Shown here: positions 25,112 to 34,275 of the stretch, in pieces | How positions within the stretch are numbered: position 1 is the stretch's first letter | Layout of the letters: the number at the start of each line of letters is the position of its first letter | NCBI RefSeq assembly: GCF_031458135.1 | Contig: NZ_JAVDXW010000001.1 | Span: 868,001 to 932,000 of the forward strand | Direction: 5' to 3' | DNA length: 64,000 bases | Origin: Haloactinomyces albus | Lineage (GTDB): Bacteria; Actinomycetota; Actinomycetes; Mycobacteriales; Pseudonocardiaceae | Made by a program: the position numbers and the translations under genes | Notes under the pieces: generated by a model | Seen by the model: only the letters and a program-made list of their open reading frames with translations | The model's database searches: none | What the model was told of the DNA's origin: nothing

Positions 25112-26253
25112 GTCACCCACCTCGCCTCGGTCGAGGCCACGACCTGCTCACCGGTGAAATCCACCATCGCGATCGAGGCACGCAACCGGCGACCGCACTC
25201 CTCGGTGAACCGCTCCAGCACGCCTGCCACCAGCACGCACAACCGATGCGCACATCCGGACAAGGAGCCGTTGTGCTCCCACACCTCGAAAGCCCGGCGG
25301 GCAGTCTTCGCCTGCTCGACCTCGGCCACCTGCTCGGCATCGCCGCCGAACTCGGCCGTGAGCCTGCCCAGCAGTTCCGTATCCACTTTGGACCGCGTGT
25401 AGTGGGTCATCACCACGCCGGAGGCCAGCTTGGTCAGCTTGCCGATCATGCCCACGAACACGACCTCGTCGAGGCCGTGCTCGACGGCCCGGCGCAGGGC
25501 CGCACCGGTGAAGTCACCGACCTCGATGAAGGCCACGTCCGGCTCATCCGGCAGCAGTCGCATCGCGGCCTTCTCGGTCCGTCCGCCGGTCGAGAGCACC
25601 GCCGTGGTCCCGCCCTGCGCAGCCAGCACCGACACCGCCTGCTCGACACTGGAGCGCCACGACGCGGTGGAAAACGGACGCACGATGCCGGTGGTTCCCA
25701 GAATCGAGATACCGCCGTGGATACCCAACCGCCGATTGGTGGTCTTGCGGGACATCCTCTCGCCCCCGGGAACGGTGATCGTGACCTCCGCACCCCGACC
25801 TCCGAGCACCTCACGCACGGCCCGGGTGATCATCTCGCGCGGGACGGGGTTGATCGCGGGACCACCGACCTCGAGACCGAGGCCGGGCTGGGTCACCGTG
25901 CCGACTCCCTCGCCGCCGTGCAAGACGAGCGCATCATCCTCGCGAGGAGCGATCGTCACGGTCATCCGGGCACCATGGGTCACATCCGGATCGTCACCGG
26001 CATCCTTGACGACCACGGCCGTGGCCCTGCCCGACTCCTCGACGACGGCGGCGTCCACCTCGAACCGCCGGTAGCGGTCATCCGGAAAAGGAATGTCCAC
26101 CGTGGCGGGAAGGTAGCCGTCGACGAGCAAAGCCGCGGCGGCCTTGGCGGCAGCAGCCGAGCAGGCACCGGTGGTGAAGCCGGTGCGCAGTGCTTTGGGC
26201 CGGACTTTGGCCGTACGCGGAAGATCCGGCTCTTTCAGGGGCGGTTCCGACAA
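25108..26253 (-). CDS. cbiD: Cobalt-precorrin-5B (C1)-methyltransferase
   Basis: 381 residues from a TTG at 26253, three bases after the cobM stop. CbiD hallmarks are LRTGFTTGACSAAAAKAAA at the N-terminus, GVGTVTQPGLGLEVGGPAINP near residue 120, GGISILGTTGIVRPFS near 180 and VFVGMIGKLTKLASG near 275. It adds the C-1 methyl group with loss of acetaldehyde and belongs to the oxygen-independent pathway, where it replaces CobF. Its presence beside cobH, cobL and cobN shows that this locus mixes both pathways. Confidence 0.95.
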   Translation of the reverse strand: MSEPPLKEPDLPRTAKVRPKALRTGFTTGACSAAAAKAAAALLVDGYLPATVDIPFPDDRYRRFEVDAAVVEESGRATAVVVKDAGDDPDVTHGARMTVTIAPREDDALVLHGGEGVGTVTQPGLGLEVGGPAINPVPREMITRAVREVLGGRGAEVTITVPGGERMSRKTTNRRLGIHGGISILGTTGIVRPFSTASWRSSVEQAVSVLAAQGGTTAVLSTGGRTEKAAMRLLPDEPDVAFIEVGDFTGAALRRAVEHGLDEVVFVGMIGKLTKLASGVVMTHYTRSKVDTELLGRLTAEFGGDAEQVAEVEQAKTARRAFEVWEHNGSLSGCAHRLCVLVAGVLERFTEECGRRLRASIAMVDFTGEQVVASTEARWVT

Positions 26254-26256
26254 CGG

Positions 26257-27969
26257 TCAGTCTTGCTCCGACTCGGTACGGGCCCGGCCCGCCTTCCCGG
26301 ATGCCTGCTTTTCCGTGCCCTTCTTGCGATGACCGGAGTTCGATCCCGCTTTCGTCGAGGACTTCGCCGCGGAACCCGACTTGCCGGTCGACTTGGCCTT
26401 GGTACGCGACTTCGACTCGGATTTCACCTCGTCCTGTGCCGTATCCTGCATACCGGCCTGCGTTTCCACCGTCGAGCCGTTGCCGAGCGAATCCGTATCC
26501 GGCACCTCGGCCACGGATTCGTCCGTGGCCGGAGTCCGAGCGGTCTGCTCGTCCTCGGGTTGCTCGGAAACTAGCGTCCCGCTCGCCCCGGCAGTGGTGG
26601 CAGCACCGGACTCGACCGCTTCGCCGTTCTCCGCCGCGCCGTTCTCCGCCGCGCCGTTCTCCGCCGCGTCGGTGGTCACCGCGTCGGTGGTCACCGCGTC
26701 GGTGGTCACCGCCTGTGCGTCGCCGGGCATGCCGGAAGTCTCCTCCTCGGCATGCTCGAACAGATCGGACTGCGCGGAGTCGTGACCCGATTGCCGAGCG
26801 GTGGTCCGAGTCGCCGCGATCCGGGCGGTGCCCTGCGCGCTCTGCTGCCATTCGCGCACGGCCCACCAGGCCACGTCCGGATCCGGCTGCCCCGGGCTGC
26901 GTGCGTTGTCCACGCGTGGCTCCGGAACCGGATCGGCACCCCCCGAGGTGGTACCTGTGATCGCGGAACCCACGTTCCGGGATTCCGCGGTCCGGGAGGT
27001 CCTGCCCCAGGAAGCGGCGCCCTCGGTCACCGGACTCGTTCCACCCCTGCCCTCCGACCGGGGACGATCCGCACCCGACGAGCTCGAACGCCTCGTACGC
27101 TGGGAATCACCACGCTGAGATTCGCCGCGCTGAGATTCGCCGCGCTGGGAATCACCACGCTGGGCACGCAGCGCCCGGCGTGCGGCCGGATCGGCTCGCC
27201 GGAAGGTGTGGAAATGACCGGGGTTGTACAGGTGAGAGCGGGTCCCGCCCTCGGTCAACGCCCAGCCGACCAGGAACAGCGTATGCCGCCACAGTTTGTG
27301 CTGCTTGACCGTCGTCTCCAGCTCGCCGAGCGTGGTTCGCAGCAGCAGCTCGTCGGGCCAGGTCGTCTTGTAGGCGATCACGACGGGAACGTCCTCGCCG
27401 TATCCGCCCGCGCGGAGCTCCTCGACGAGCTGGCCGGTACGGGCGGCGGACAGGAACAACGCCATCGTCGTACCGTGCTTGGCGAATTCACGTACCCGCT
27501 CCCCGGAGGGCATCGGCGTTTTGCCGCCTTCCAGTCGGGTCAGGACCACCGACTGTGCCACCTCCGGCACCGTCAGTTCCCGCCCCACCGCAGCGGCGGC
27601 CGCGGAGAACGCGGCCACTCCCGGCACGATCTCCACTTCCAGTTCCATGCGCGCACACACATCGTGCTGCTCCTGCACGGCCCCCCACAGTGCGGGATCG
27701 CCGGAATGCACACGCGCGACATTGAGCCGGTCGCGCTCGGCGCGACGGTAGATCTCCACCGCGTCCTCGTGCGTCAACCGCGACGAGTCGACCAGTTCGG
27801 CATCGGCACGGGCATGCTCCTGGACGCATTCGGGCGTCACCAGGCTCGCGGCCCAGACCACGATGTCGGCCTCGGCGATGTGCCGGGCACCACGCACAGT
27901 GATCAGGTCGGCCGCTCCCGGGCCTGCACCAATGAACGAAACCCGCCCCAGACGTGTCTCCGGAGTCAT
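26257..27969 (-). CDS. cobM: Precorrin-4 C11-methyltransferase with long repeat-rich C-terminal tail
   Basis: 570 residues, about twice the family length. Residues 1 to about 260 form a normal CobM/CbiF methyltransferase ([67 protein letters not shown]). The remaining 310 residues are low complexity: four RG(D/E)SQ repeats, three AENGA and three VTTDA repeats, then a Lys/Ser-rich end (KSESKSRTKAKSTGKSG). One short stretch, PDPDVAWWAVREWQQSAQG, looks more ordered. Start overlaps the cobI stop (TGATG). The tail is probably disordered and dispensable for catalysis. Confidence 0.94.
   Translation of the reverse strand: MTPETRLGRVSFIGAGPGAADLITVRGARHIAEADIVVWAASLVTPECVQEHARADAELVDSSRLTHEDAVEIYRRAERDRLNVARVHSGDPALWGAVQEQHDVCARMELEVEIVPGVAAFSAAAAAVGRELTVPEVAQSVVLTRLEGGKTPMPSGERVREFAKHGTTMALFLSAARTGQLVEELRAGGYGEDVPVVIAYKTTWPDELLLRTTLGELETTVKQHKLWRHTLFLVGWALTEGGTRSHLYNPGHFHTFRRADPAARRALRAQRGDSQRGESQRGESQRGDSQRTRRSSSSGADRPRSEGRGGTSPVTEGAASWGRTSRTAESRNVGSAITGTTSGGADPVPEPRVDNARSPGQPDPDVAWWAVREWQQSAQGTARIAATRTTARQSGHDSAQSDLFEHAEEETSGMPGDAQAVTTDAVTTDAVTTDAAENGAAENGAAENGEAVESGAATTAGASGTLVSEQPEDEQTARTPATDESVAEVPDTDSLGNGSTVETQAGMQDTAQDEVKSESKSRTKAKSTGKSGSAAKSSTKAGSNSGHRKKGTEKQASGKAGRARTESEQD
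26623..26712 (-). repeat. Six 15-bp in-frame repeats in cobM tail (3 AENGA + 3 VTTDA units)
   Basis: Three exact copies of a 15-base unit at 26623-26667 are followed directly by three exact copies of a different 15-base unit at 26668-26712. Exact nucleotide identity within each set implies recent slippage or duplication. Units are in frame and encode AENGA and VTTDA on the minus strand. Confidence 0.92.
27098..27157 (-). repeat. Four 15-bp in-frame repeats in cobM tail (A-B-B-A order)
   Basis: Units of 15 bases at 27098, 27113, 27128 and 27143; the first and fourth are identical, as are the second and third. They encode RGDSQ/RGESQ pentapeptides. A fifth partial copy begins at 27158. Confidence 0.92.
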
Positions 27970-28730
27970 CAGAGTTGCTCTCCTCTCCCGCCTCGCGGAG
28001 GAAGTACTACCACGGTGGACAGATAGGGCGCGGCATCGACCACTTCGCCGTCCACATCGGACACAGTAAGCTCGGACAGCGGCAGCACCCGAGCATCCGG
28101 AGTGCCCAGATGCTCGGCGTAGAGCGTGCGCTCCAGTGCGCCGCTATCGGCAATCGCCGTTGTCAGATCGCCGAGCCTTCGGCCGCCCTTGTAGGCAACG
28201 ACCGTACCCGTCGATTGCAATGCCTCTCGCAACGCCGTGACATCCCGCGTCACCGGAAGCACCGTGAGCGGTTCCGCACCTTCGGTCAGTGCGATTCCGG
28301 ATGCCGACGCGGTGGCCTGCATCGCGGTGATCCCCGGCACCGTCGCCACCTCGATGTCCGAAAGCCGCTCCCGGACCCCTTCGGCGAGGTAGGTGAACGT
28401 CGAATACAGCGAGGGGTCTCCCAGAGTGGCGAACACCACCGTGCCGCCCTCCTCCCGGAGGCGCTCGGCGACGACTTCCGCTGCGGAGTCCCAATGCCTG
28501 CGCCTGCGCTCCTGCGGGCCGCCGACCGGGTCGGACAGCGCGAACACCAGTCGTTGCACGCGCGGATCCTCGGAATCCAGATGTGCCCGCACGACGGCTT
28601 CGGCACGACCTTGCTCTTCCACGGACAACACGGGAACGAACACGGTGTTCGCCTCCCGAAGCTCGCGGAGCGCGGCCAGCGTCAGCATCTCCGGATCTCC
28701 CGGACCGACACCGAGACCGACCAGCCTCAT
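27969..28730 (-). CDS. cobI: Precorrin-2 C20-methyltransferase
   Basis: 253 residues from the ATG at 28730, which shares one base with the cobB stop (TGATG). CobI/CbiL motifs are MRLVGLGVGPGDPEMLTLAA at the start, VVFATLGDPSLYSTFTYLAE near residue 95 and VATVPGITAMQATASASGI near 130. It makes precorrin-3A, or the cobalt form, using SAM. The longer open frame back to 29072 lies within cobB and is rejected by the conserved N-terminus. Confidence 0.95.
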   Translation of the reverse strand: MRLVGLGVGPGDPEMLTLAALRELREANTVFVPVLSVEEQGRAEAVVRAHLDSEDPRVQRLVFALSDPVGGPQERRRRHWDSAAEVVAERLREEGGTVVFATLGDPSLYSTFTYLAEGVRERLSDIEVATVPGITAMQATASASGIALTEGAEPLTVLPVTRDVTALREALQSTGTVVAYKGGRRLGDLTTAIADSGALERTLYAEHLGTPDARVLPLSELTVSDVDGEVVDAAPYLSTVVVLPPRGGRGEQL

Positions 28731-30178
28731 CACACACACCTCCGTACGAATCGCGTCACGGCTTCGGGATGTCCTGCAGGATGTGTGTGCAGATACGACG
28801 CATGCAGGTTGCGATCCACGAATCCTTCCGCCACGGGCTCGCCGGCCCGCCACCGCCAGGCCGGATTCGCTCCGTGCCCCGGTGTGAGGACCGTGCGGTG
28901 GAACTCGTGGCCACTCACCCGGGATCCCTCGGGAAACAGGGCGGAATCCGTCGCGGCGACGGCCTCGCGGTATCCCAGGGTCAACCGCGGTGACATCTCG
29001 GCCCGTGCTCCGAGAACACCGCACAGCGGATGACCGTCCAGGCTCTCGGCCAGGTACAGCAGCCCACCGCACTCGGCGTGGATCGGTCCCCCGCTCGCGG
29101 CGAATGCCGCGATCTGCCTGCGCAGTGCGAGATTCGCCGACAGCTCGGTGACGTGCTGTTCGGGGAAGCCACCCGGTAACACCAACCCGGCCGTGCCGGG
29201 CGGCAGCCGCTCATCGCGAAGCGGATCGAGCACGGCGACGTCGGCACCGGCGGCTTCCAGCAGTTCGACATGCTCGGTGTAACCGAAGGTGAACGCACGC
29301 CCGCCCGCCACGGCCACCGTGGGTCGAGGCCCCTCGCAGACGGACCCACCGCCTGCCTCCCGCGCACTCCAGGCCCCGCCCGCAGGCTCCGGCGCGGACT
29401 CCGCCAGGGACACGACCGCGTCGAGGGAGACATTCGCCTCGACCACGTCGGCCATCGCCACAACGGCCTCTCGTGCGTCGTCACCGTGCTCGGCTGCCGT
29501 GACCAGTCCCAGATGCCGCGAGGGCACCCTCAGATCCTCCGTGCGGGGGAGCGCGCCGAGTACCGGTAGCCCCGCCACCTCGGCTGCTTCCCGCAGCACC
29601 TCCGCATGACGCGCAGAGCCGACCCGGTTGAGGATCACGCCACCCAGCCGTACGCGGGGGTGATAGCTGCGGAAGCCGTGCAGCACCGCGGCAAGACTGT
29701 GTCCCTGCCCCCGGACGTCGACAACCAGCACCACCGGCGCGTCCAGCACGGTGGCGACGTGTGCGGTGGAACCGAACGCCGGATCGTCCCCGGTGTCGCC
29801 GATACGGCCGCCGCCGGTGCCGCTGCTGCCGACGCCACTGCCGCCAATACGGCCATCGAACAAGCCCATCACGCCCTCGATCACCGAGAGCTCGGCGCCT
29901 GCACGACCGTGGAAGAACAGGGGTGCGATCCGTTCCTCGCCGACGAGCACAGGATCCAGGTTGCGGCCTTCCCGACCGGCGGCGACCCGGTGGTAGCCGG
30001 GGTCGATGTAGTCCGGGCCCACTTTGAACGGCGCCACTCGGGTCGAACGCCTGCGCAACGCGGCGAGCAGGCCGGTGGCCACGGTCGTCTTACCGTGGCC
30101 GGAGGCGGGCGCGGCAATGACGACCCGTGGGCTGTGCGAGGTGCCCGCACGGCCCGACGATCGTACGGAGGCGCTCAC
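28730..30178 (-). CDS. cobB: Cobyrinate a,c-diamide synthase
   Basis: 482 residues from a GTG at 30178 overlapping the cobO stop (GTGA). The N-terminal dethiobiotin-synthetase-like ATPase domain has IAAPASGHGKTTVATGLL, FKVGPDYIDPGYH and VIEGVMGLFDG. A Gly/Ser-rich insertion of about 20 residues follows at about residues 115-135. The C-terminal class I glutamine amidotransferase domain has LPGGFPEQHV and HAECGGLLYLAESL (nucleophile Cys) and GYREA. It amidates the a and c side chains with glutamine and ATP. Matches M. tuberculosis cobB (Rv2848c) in order. Confidence 0.96.
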   Translation of the reverse strand: MSASVRSSGRAGTSHSPRVVIAAPASGHGKTTVATGLLAALRRRSTRVAPFKVGPDYIDPGYHRVAAGREGRNLDPVLVGEERIAPLFFHGRAGAELSVIEGVMGLFDGRIGGSGVGSSGTGGGRIGDTGDDPAFGSTAHVATVLDAPVVLVVDVRGQGHSLAAVLHGFRSYHPRVRLGGVILNRVGSARHAEVLREAAEVAGLPVLGALPRTEDLRVPSRHLGLVTAAEHGDDAREAVVAMADVVEANVSLDAVVSLAESAPEPAGGAWSAREAGGGSVCEGPRPTVAVAGGRAFTFGYTEHVELLEAAGADVAVLDPLRDERLPPGTAGLVLPGGFPEQHVTELSANLALRRQIAAFAASGGPIHAECGGLLYLAESLDGHPLCGVLGARAEMSPRLTLGYREAVAATDSALFPEGSRVSGHEFHRTVLTPGHGANPAWRWRAGEPVAEGFVDRNLHASYLHTHPAGHPEAVTRFVRRCV

Positions 30179-30789
30179 CACTCGATGCCCTTCTGGCCCT
30201 TTTGGCCGGAATCCATGGGGTGCGCGACCTTGGTGGTCTGCATGACCAGATCAGCGGCGTCCACCAGTGCTTGCGGCGCATACCGCCCGGTGATGATCAC
30301 ATGCTGGTGTCCGGGCCGGTCGCGCAGCGTGGCGACGACCTCGTCGACATCCACCCAGCCCCAGTGCAGCGGATAGGTGAACTCGTCCAGTACGTAGAGG
30401 CCGTGGTGCTCCTCGGACAGTCGCCGGGCGATCTCCTGCCAGCCCTCCAGAGCGGCGGTGGCATGGTCGGATTCCGTGGACTTCTTGCGGGTCCACGACC
30501 AGCCCTCTCCCATCTTGTGCCATTCGACGGAGCCGCCTTCGCCGGTCTCCTCGTGCATCCTGCCGAGCGCACGGAAGGCGGATTCCTCGCCGACGCGCCA
30601 TTTGGCGGATTTGACGAATTGGAACACACCGATCGACCAGCCCTGATTCCATCCGCGCAGCGCAAGTCCGAATGCGGCCGTGGACTTACCCTTCATCTCA
30701 CCGGTGTGCACAATCACCAACGGCCGATTACGACGCTGCCGCGTGGTCAGTCCATCGTCGGGCACGGTCTCCGGTTTTCCCTGCGGCAT
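30175..30789 (-). CDS. cobO: Cob(I)yrinic acid a,c-diamide adenosyltransferase
   Basis: 204 residues. The P-loop is IVHTGEMKGKSTAAFGLALR near residues 26-45; FVKSAKWRVGEESAF, LYVLDEFTYPLHWGWVD and IITGRYAPQALVDAADLV are standard CobA/CobO motifs. It transfers the adenosyl group from ATP to Co(I) corrinoids. First gene of the eight-gene operon down to the ferredoxin. The 270-base region upstream holds a strong hairpin that ends the ChlID transcript; no riboswitch is visible directly before cobO. Confidence 0.96.
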   Translation of the reverse strand: MPQGKPETVPDDGLTTRQRRNRPLVIVHTGEMKGKSTAAFGLALRGWNQGWSIGVFQFVKSAKWRVGEESAFRALGRMHEETGEGGSVEWHKMGEGWSWTRKKSTESDHATAALEGWQEIARRLSEEHHGLYVLDEFTYPLHWGWVDVDEVVATLRDRPGHQHVIITGRYAPQALVDAADLVMQTTKVAHPMDSGQKGQKGIEW

Positions 30790-30915
30790 GCTGAAAACCC
30801 CTCACGAGATCGGGCGAGCTGCCTGTCCGGTGCACCTGCGGTGAGTACCGGGTACCGGACACGGCGCGCGCAATTCACGAGACACATTCACAGAAATCTG
30901 TACGCAGCCAAGAAG

Positions 30916-30968
30916 ACGCCCCCGCACTCAACCAGCCTGGGGGTCGCCGGGAGTGCGGGGGCGTTTTG
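30916..30968 (-). terminator. Terminator after the ChlID gene
   Basis: A 14-base perfect stem (ACGCCCCCGCACTC at 30916-30929 with 30951-30964) and a 21-base loop. On the plus strand it is followed by TTTT; on the minus strand by CTTCTT. It lies between the ChlID stop and the cobO start, so read-through from riboswitch 2 into cobO is expected to be limited. Confidence 0.75.
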
Positions 30969-31059
30969 GGTCCACCCCTGGGGGTCAGGTGGACACCGAA
31001 AAGCCTAACAGCACACCGCGCCTTTGTCGTCTCTTCCCGGCGTTGTCATCAAAATGAAA

Positions 31060-33246
31060 TCAAGCGGCCTGAGGACTGCCCTCCCGTGCGGCCCGGACCA
31101 CTCCGGCGACGTTATCCGCCGACAGTTCATCCAGCCGCAGACACGCAGCCCCCAGGACCGTGGCGACGCGGTTGGCCAGCCCGAGTCGTACCGGCCCGTT
31201 CTCGCAGTCGACGACCACTGCGGCAACTCCGAGTTCGGCCACCAGTTTCGCCGCCCCCAGCGCGTCATCCAACGCCTGACCGGTGCCTTTCCCCTTGCCG
31301 GTGTCTTTCTCCTGCCCGGAACCGGTGTTCGCACCGACAGTGGCCTTGCCGTCGGTCAGCAGCACCAGCAGCGGACGACGCTGCGGATCGCGGATCCGCT
31401 CGGTGGCCACCACCGAGCGCGCGGTCAACAGTCCGCCCGCCAGCGGAGTCCGGCCGCCCGTGCGCAAACGGCGCATCCGCGCGGCGGCAGTCTCCACAGA
31501 GGAAGTCGGGGGCAGCACCACCTCCCCGGAATCCCCTCGGAACGTCACCACACCGACCTTGTCCCGGCGCTGGTAGGCATCGCGGAGCAAGGACAGCACG
31601 GCGCCGCTGACCGCCGACATCCGCTCCCGCGCGGCCATCGATCCCGAGGCATCCACCGCGAACAACACGAGGTTGCTTTCCCGGCCCTCACGCACGCCAT
31701 ACCGCAGGTCCTCGGAGCGAAGCAACAGCCCGGAGCCTTGCCGTCCCCGCGGGAGCTGATGCGGTGCCGCCGCCGACAAAGTCGCCTGCAGGTGGATTCC
31801 GCTCCCGTCCACAGCGGAGGACCGAATCACCTGCCCGGTGCGTGATCGCGAGCGGGAACGTCGACCCGGAGCACCCTCACCCAGGCCGGGGACCTCCAGC
31901 AGCCGCGCACGAAAGGCCGGGCTCGGGGTGGTCGGCTCGCGTTCCCGGGGTGCCTTGCCCGATTCGTCGGACTGCGTGTCATCGGGGCGAGCCCCGTTTC
32001 CGCCGGATCGGCCGTTCGAGGGTGACTGATCGGTGTCCTGCGGTGTGTCCTGCGGTGGGCCGCCCCCGGGGCCACCGTCCGGGTCATCGGGTCCGTCATC
32101 GTCGGGACCTCCGCCGTCGGGACCTCCGCCATCCGGTCCGTCCGGCGGCTCGTCCCCATCGTCGGTGCCGTCCTCCTCCGCGGCGCCACTCTCCTCGCCG
32201 CTGCCCGCGGATTCGGCCGCATCGGACAGTGCCTGCTGCAACTGCTCCTCCTCGACCCCCGGCTCGTCGAAGGGATCTCGCCGCCTGCGGTGCGGCAGCG
32301 CCAGTCGCGCCGCCGCCTCCACATCGGTCTGCCCCACCGCATCCGCACCACGCCACGCCGCGTGCGCCACCGCAGTACGCGCGAGCACCAGGTCCGCACG
32401 CATTCCGTCCACTTCGAACGCAGCGCACAGTGCCGCGATGCGGCGGACCTCCGAGTCCGGCAGGACGACGGAGCCGACGCGCCGCCGAGCCGCCGAGATC
32501 CGGGCGGCGAGGTCGGCATCCTCCTCGGCCCAGCGCCGAGCGAACCCGACCGGATCGGACTCGAAAGCCAACCGGCGCCGCACCACCTCGGTGCGGGTCT
32601 CGACCTCGCGCGAGGCCGACACGTGCACGGTGAGTCCGAAACGGTCCAGCAACTGCGGGCGCAACTCCCCCTCTTCGGGGTTCATCGTGCCCACCAGCAG
32701 GAACGAGGCCGCGTGGGACATCGACATTCCCTCGCGCTCGACGTGGGCACGCCCCATGGCCGCGGCATCCAGCAGCAGATCCACCAAGTGGTCGTGCAGC
32801 AGGTTCACCTCGTCGACATAGAGCACGCCACGGTGCGCCGAGGCGAGCAGTCCCGGCTGGTAAGCACGGACACCTTCGGTGAGCGCCCGCTCGACGTCGA
32901 GCGAACCGACCAACCGGTCCTCCGTGGCACCGACCGGAAGCTCGACGAGCTGCGCGGCCCGCTGGGCCATCTCCGCGCCATCGTGCGGTCCATCCGGGCA
33001 CGCGGAGTCGGGCTCGTGCGGATCACAGCCGAAACGGCAGTCGGCCACGACATCCAGCGCAGGCAACAATGCCGCCAGTGCGCGCACGATGGTGGACTTG
33101 GCGGTGCCCTTCTCACCTCGCACGAGCACACCGCCGATACGCGGGTGTACGGCATTGAGCAACAGGGCGAGTTGCAGATCGTCATGTCCGACGACGGCGG
33201 AGAACGGATACCGCACGGTCGCGGGAACCGACACAGCAGCGGTCAT
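31060..33246 (-). CDS. Magnesium-chelatase-type AAA+/VWA protein (fused ChlI-ChlD), predicted CobN partner
   Basis: 728 residues from the ATG at 33246 (an upstream ATG at 33255 is less likely). The N-terminal AAA+ domain has Walker [15 protein letters not shown] and Walker [13 protein letters not shown] linker of about 130 residues rich in Asp/Gly/Pro follows at about 345-460. The C-terminal VWA domain has the MIDAS motif [16 protein letters not shown]. Such proteins power class I chelatases. With no chlorophyll genes present and an AdoCbl riboswitch directly upstream, it most likely drives cobalt insertion by CobN in place of CobS/CobT. Counterpart of Rv2850c. Confidence 0.92.
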   Translation of the reverse strand: MTAAVSVPATVRYPFSAVVGHDDLQLALLLNAVHPRIGGVLVRGEKGTAKSTIVRALAALLPALDVVADCRFGCDPHEPDSACPDGPHDGAEMAQRAAQLVELPVGATEDRLVGSLDVERALTEGVRAYQPGLLASAHRGVLYVDEVNLLHDHLVDLLLDAAAMGRAHVEREGMSMSHAASFLLVGTMNPEEGELRPQLLDRFGLTVHVSASREVETRTEVVRRRLAFESDPVGFARRWAEEDADLAARISAARRRVGSVVLPDSEVRRIAALCAAFEVDGMRADLVLARTAVAHAAWRGADAVGQTDVEAAARLALPHRRRRDPFDEPGVEEEQLQQALSDAAESAGSGEESGAAEEDGTDDGDEPPDGPDGGGPDGGGPDDDGPDDPDGGPGGGPPQDTPQDTDQSPSNGRSGGNGARPDDTQSDESGKAPREREPTTPSPAFRARLLEVPGLGEGAPGRRSRSRSRTGQVIRSSAVDGSGIHLQATLSAAAPHQLPRGRQGSGLLLRSEDLRYGVREGRESNLVLFAVDASGSMAARERMSAVSGAVLSLLRDAYQRRDKVGVVTFRGDSGEVVLPPTSSVETAAARMRRLRTGGRTPLAGGLLTARSVVATERIRDPQRRPLLVLLTDGKATVGANTGSGQEKDTGKGKGTGQALDDALGAAKLVAELGVAAVVVDCENGPVRLGLANRVATVLGAACLRLDELSADNVAGVVRAAREGSPQAA

Positions 33247-33301
33247 GCCTGGCATTCCTTCCTCGGGTCACGGACGCCCCGGGTTGTGCGGCAAGAAGCG
33301 G

Positions 33302-33442
33302 CAGTGTCCTGACTCCCGGATCCACGCGTTCCTCCGGCCTTCCCAGGGATTGCCCCGGTGGCTCTCGCGGGAGGAACGCTCCCCGGTCACAGTGGCGCCG
33401 ACCGTGCCGGATTCGCACCGGCTTCCTGGCCACTCCTTGCTG
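33302..33442 (-). promoter_or_regulatory. Cobalamin (AdoCbl) riboswitch 2, upstream of ChlID gene
   Basis: Minus-strand reading shows GGAAGCCGGTGCGAATCCGG, then GCGCCACTGTGACCGGGGAG (B12 box) and the closing GGGAGTCAGGACACTGC. Same architecture as the element before nicT. It ends about 55 bases before the ChlID start codon. Confidence 0.95.
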
Positions 33443-33576
33443 GGACCGCTGTGCATCGTCTCAGAATTCCCGAGCCCGGCCAACGCCACGGCACCGTGTT
33501 GTAACTCGCACCACGTCCGACAGCTGTTCGGGGACTCGTCCGACGCCACGGCCGGAGGTTCGTCGCGGCGGATTTC

Positions 33577-33598
33577 TGCAGTTTCGCGCGAAACTGCA
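33577..33598. terminator. 22-bp perfect palindrome after GNAT stop
   Basis: TGCAGTTTCGC at 33577-33587 is followed directly by its exact complement. It begins 3 bases beyond the GNAT stop on the minus strand, and the plus strand continues with TTTTTA. It separates the GNAT gene from riboswitch 2. Similar in form to the palindrome at 18416-18443 (TTTCNCGNGAAA-like core). Confidence 0.6.
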
Positions 33599-33601
33599 TT
33601 T

Positions 33602-34069
33602 TTACGGGCGCGCTCCGGGATTACGGCACATGTCGATGTGCGGGATACCGTCCTCCTCGTAGGCCTCACCCGACTCGACGAAACCGAAGGAGCGATAGAA
33701 GTCGACCGTGTCGACCTGGGCCGACAACACCGCCGGTGCCCTGCGGATTTCCGCGACGGCCGCACGCATGAGCTTGGCACCCAAGCCCATCCCTCGAGCG
33801 CCCTGCGCGGTGCAGACCCGACCGATGCGGACGGTGCCCTCGGTATCCTCCAGCAGCCGCAGATAACCCAGGACCCGGCCGTCGGGGGAGTCGATCCACA
33901 AGTGCCGGGTGCTCGATTCGAGATCCCGACCGTCGAGTTCGGCATAAGCGCACTGCTGCTCGACCACGAAGACATCGACCCGCAGTCGCAGCATGCGATA
34001 CAGGTCGGCCGCATCGAGATCGGCCGTATAGGCGCGGTGTACCGAGGTAGCGAGGGGCTGCAGGTCCAC
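33602..34069 (-). CDS. GNAT family acetyltransferase, ElaA-like
   Basis: 155 residues from a GTG at 34069. The ElaA-type pattern is DLYRMLRLRVDVFVVEQQCAYAELDGRD near the N-terminus, then VRIGRVCTAQGARGMGLGAKLM (acetyl-CoA site) and DFYRSFGFVESGEAYEEDGIPHIDM near the end. Substrate unknown. It corresponds by position to M. tuberculosis Rv2851c, next to the Mg-chelatase-like gene. Divergent from the deaminase gene with about 200 bases between. Confidence 0.9.
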   Translation of the reverse strand: MDLQPLATSVHRAYTADLDAADLYRMLRLRVDVFVVEQQCAYAELDGRDLESSTRHLWIDSPDGRVLGYLRLLEDTEGTVRIGRVCTAQGARGMGLGAKLMRAAVAEIRRAPAVLSAQVDTVDFYRSFGFVESGEAYEEDGIPHIDMCRNPGARP

Positions 34070-34275
34070 CTTTCCTGCTTACCACAGTGCCCCGGACGCC
34101 CATCGCCGCCGGTGTTGGAGGAATCCACGAATCCACAGCGGCGCCGGGGACGGCTTCTTGGGGGTTTCGTGCTGGCGGCGCGACCGGTGTACTTGATGTA
34201 CTGATGTTCATCGCACGGCCCGCGACGCGGGGCGGCGGAAGCATGGACGAGCGGCGACGACGAGAGGAAGGCACA

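Noticed and set aside
26623-27157. Short tandem repeats resembling a CRISPR array
   Set aside because: Units are 15 bp, contiguous with no unique spacers, in frame inside cobM, and no cas genes are nearby.
31060-33246. Magnesium chelatase for chlorophyll synthesis
   Set aside because: No other chlorophyll or bacteriochlorophyll gene is present, and the gene is behind a cobalamin riboswitch; a CobN partner role fits better.
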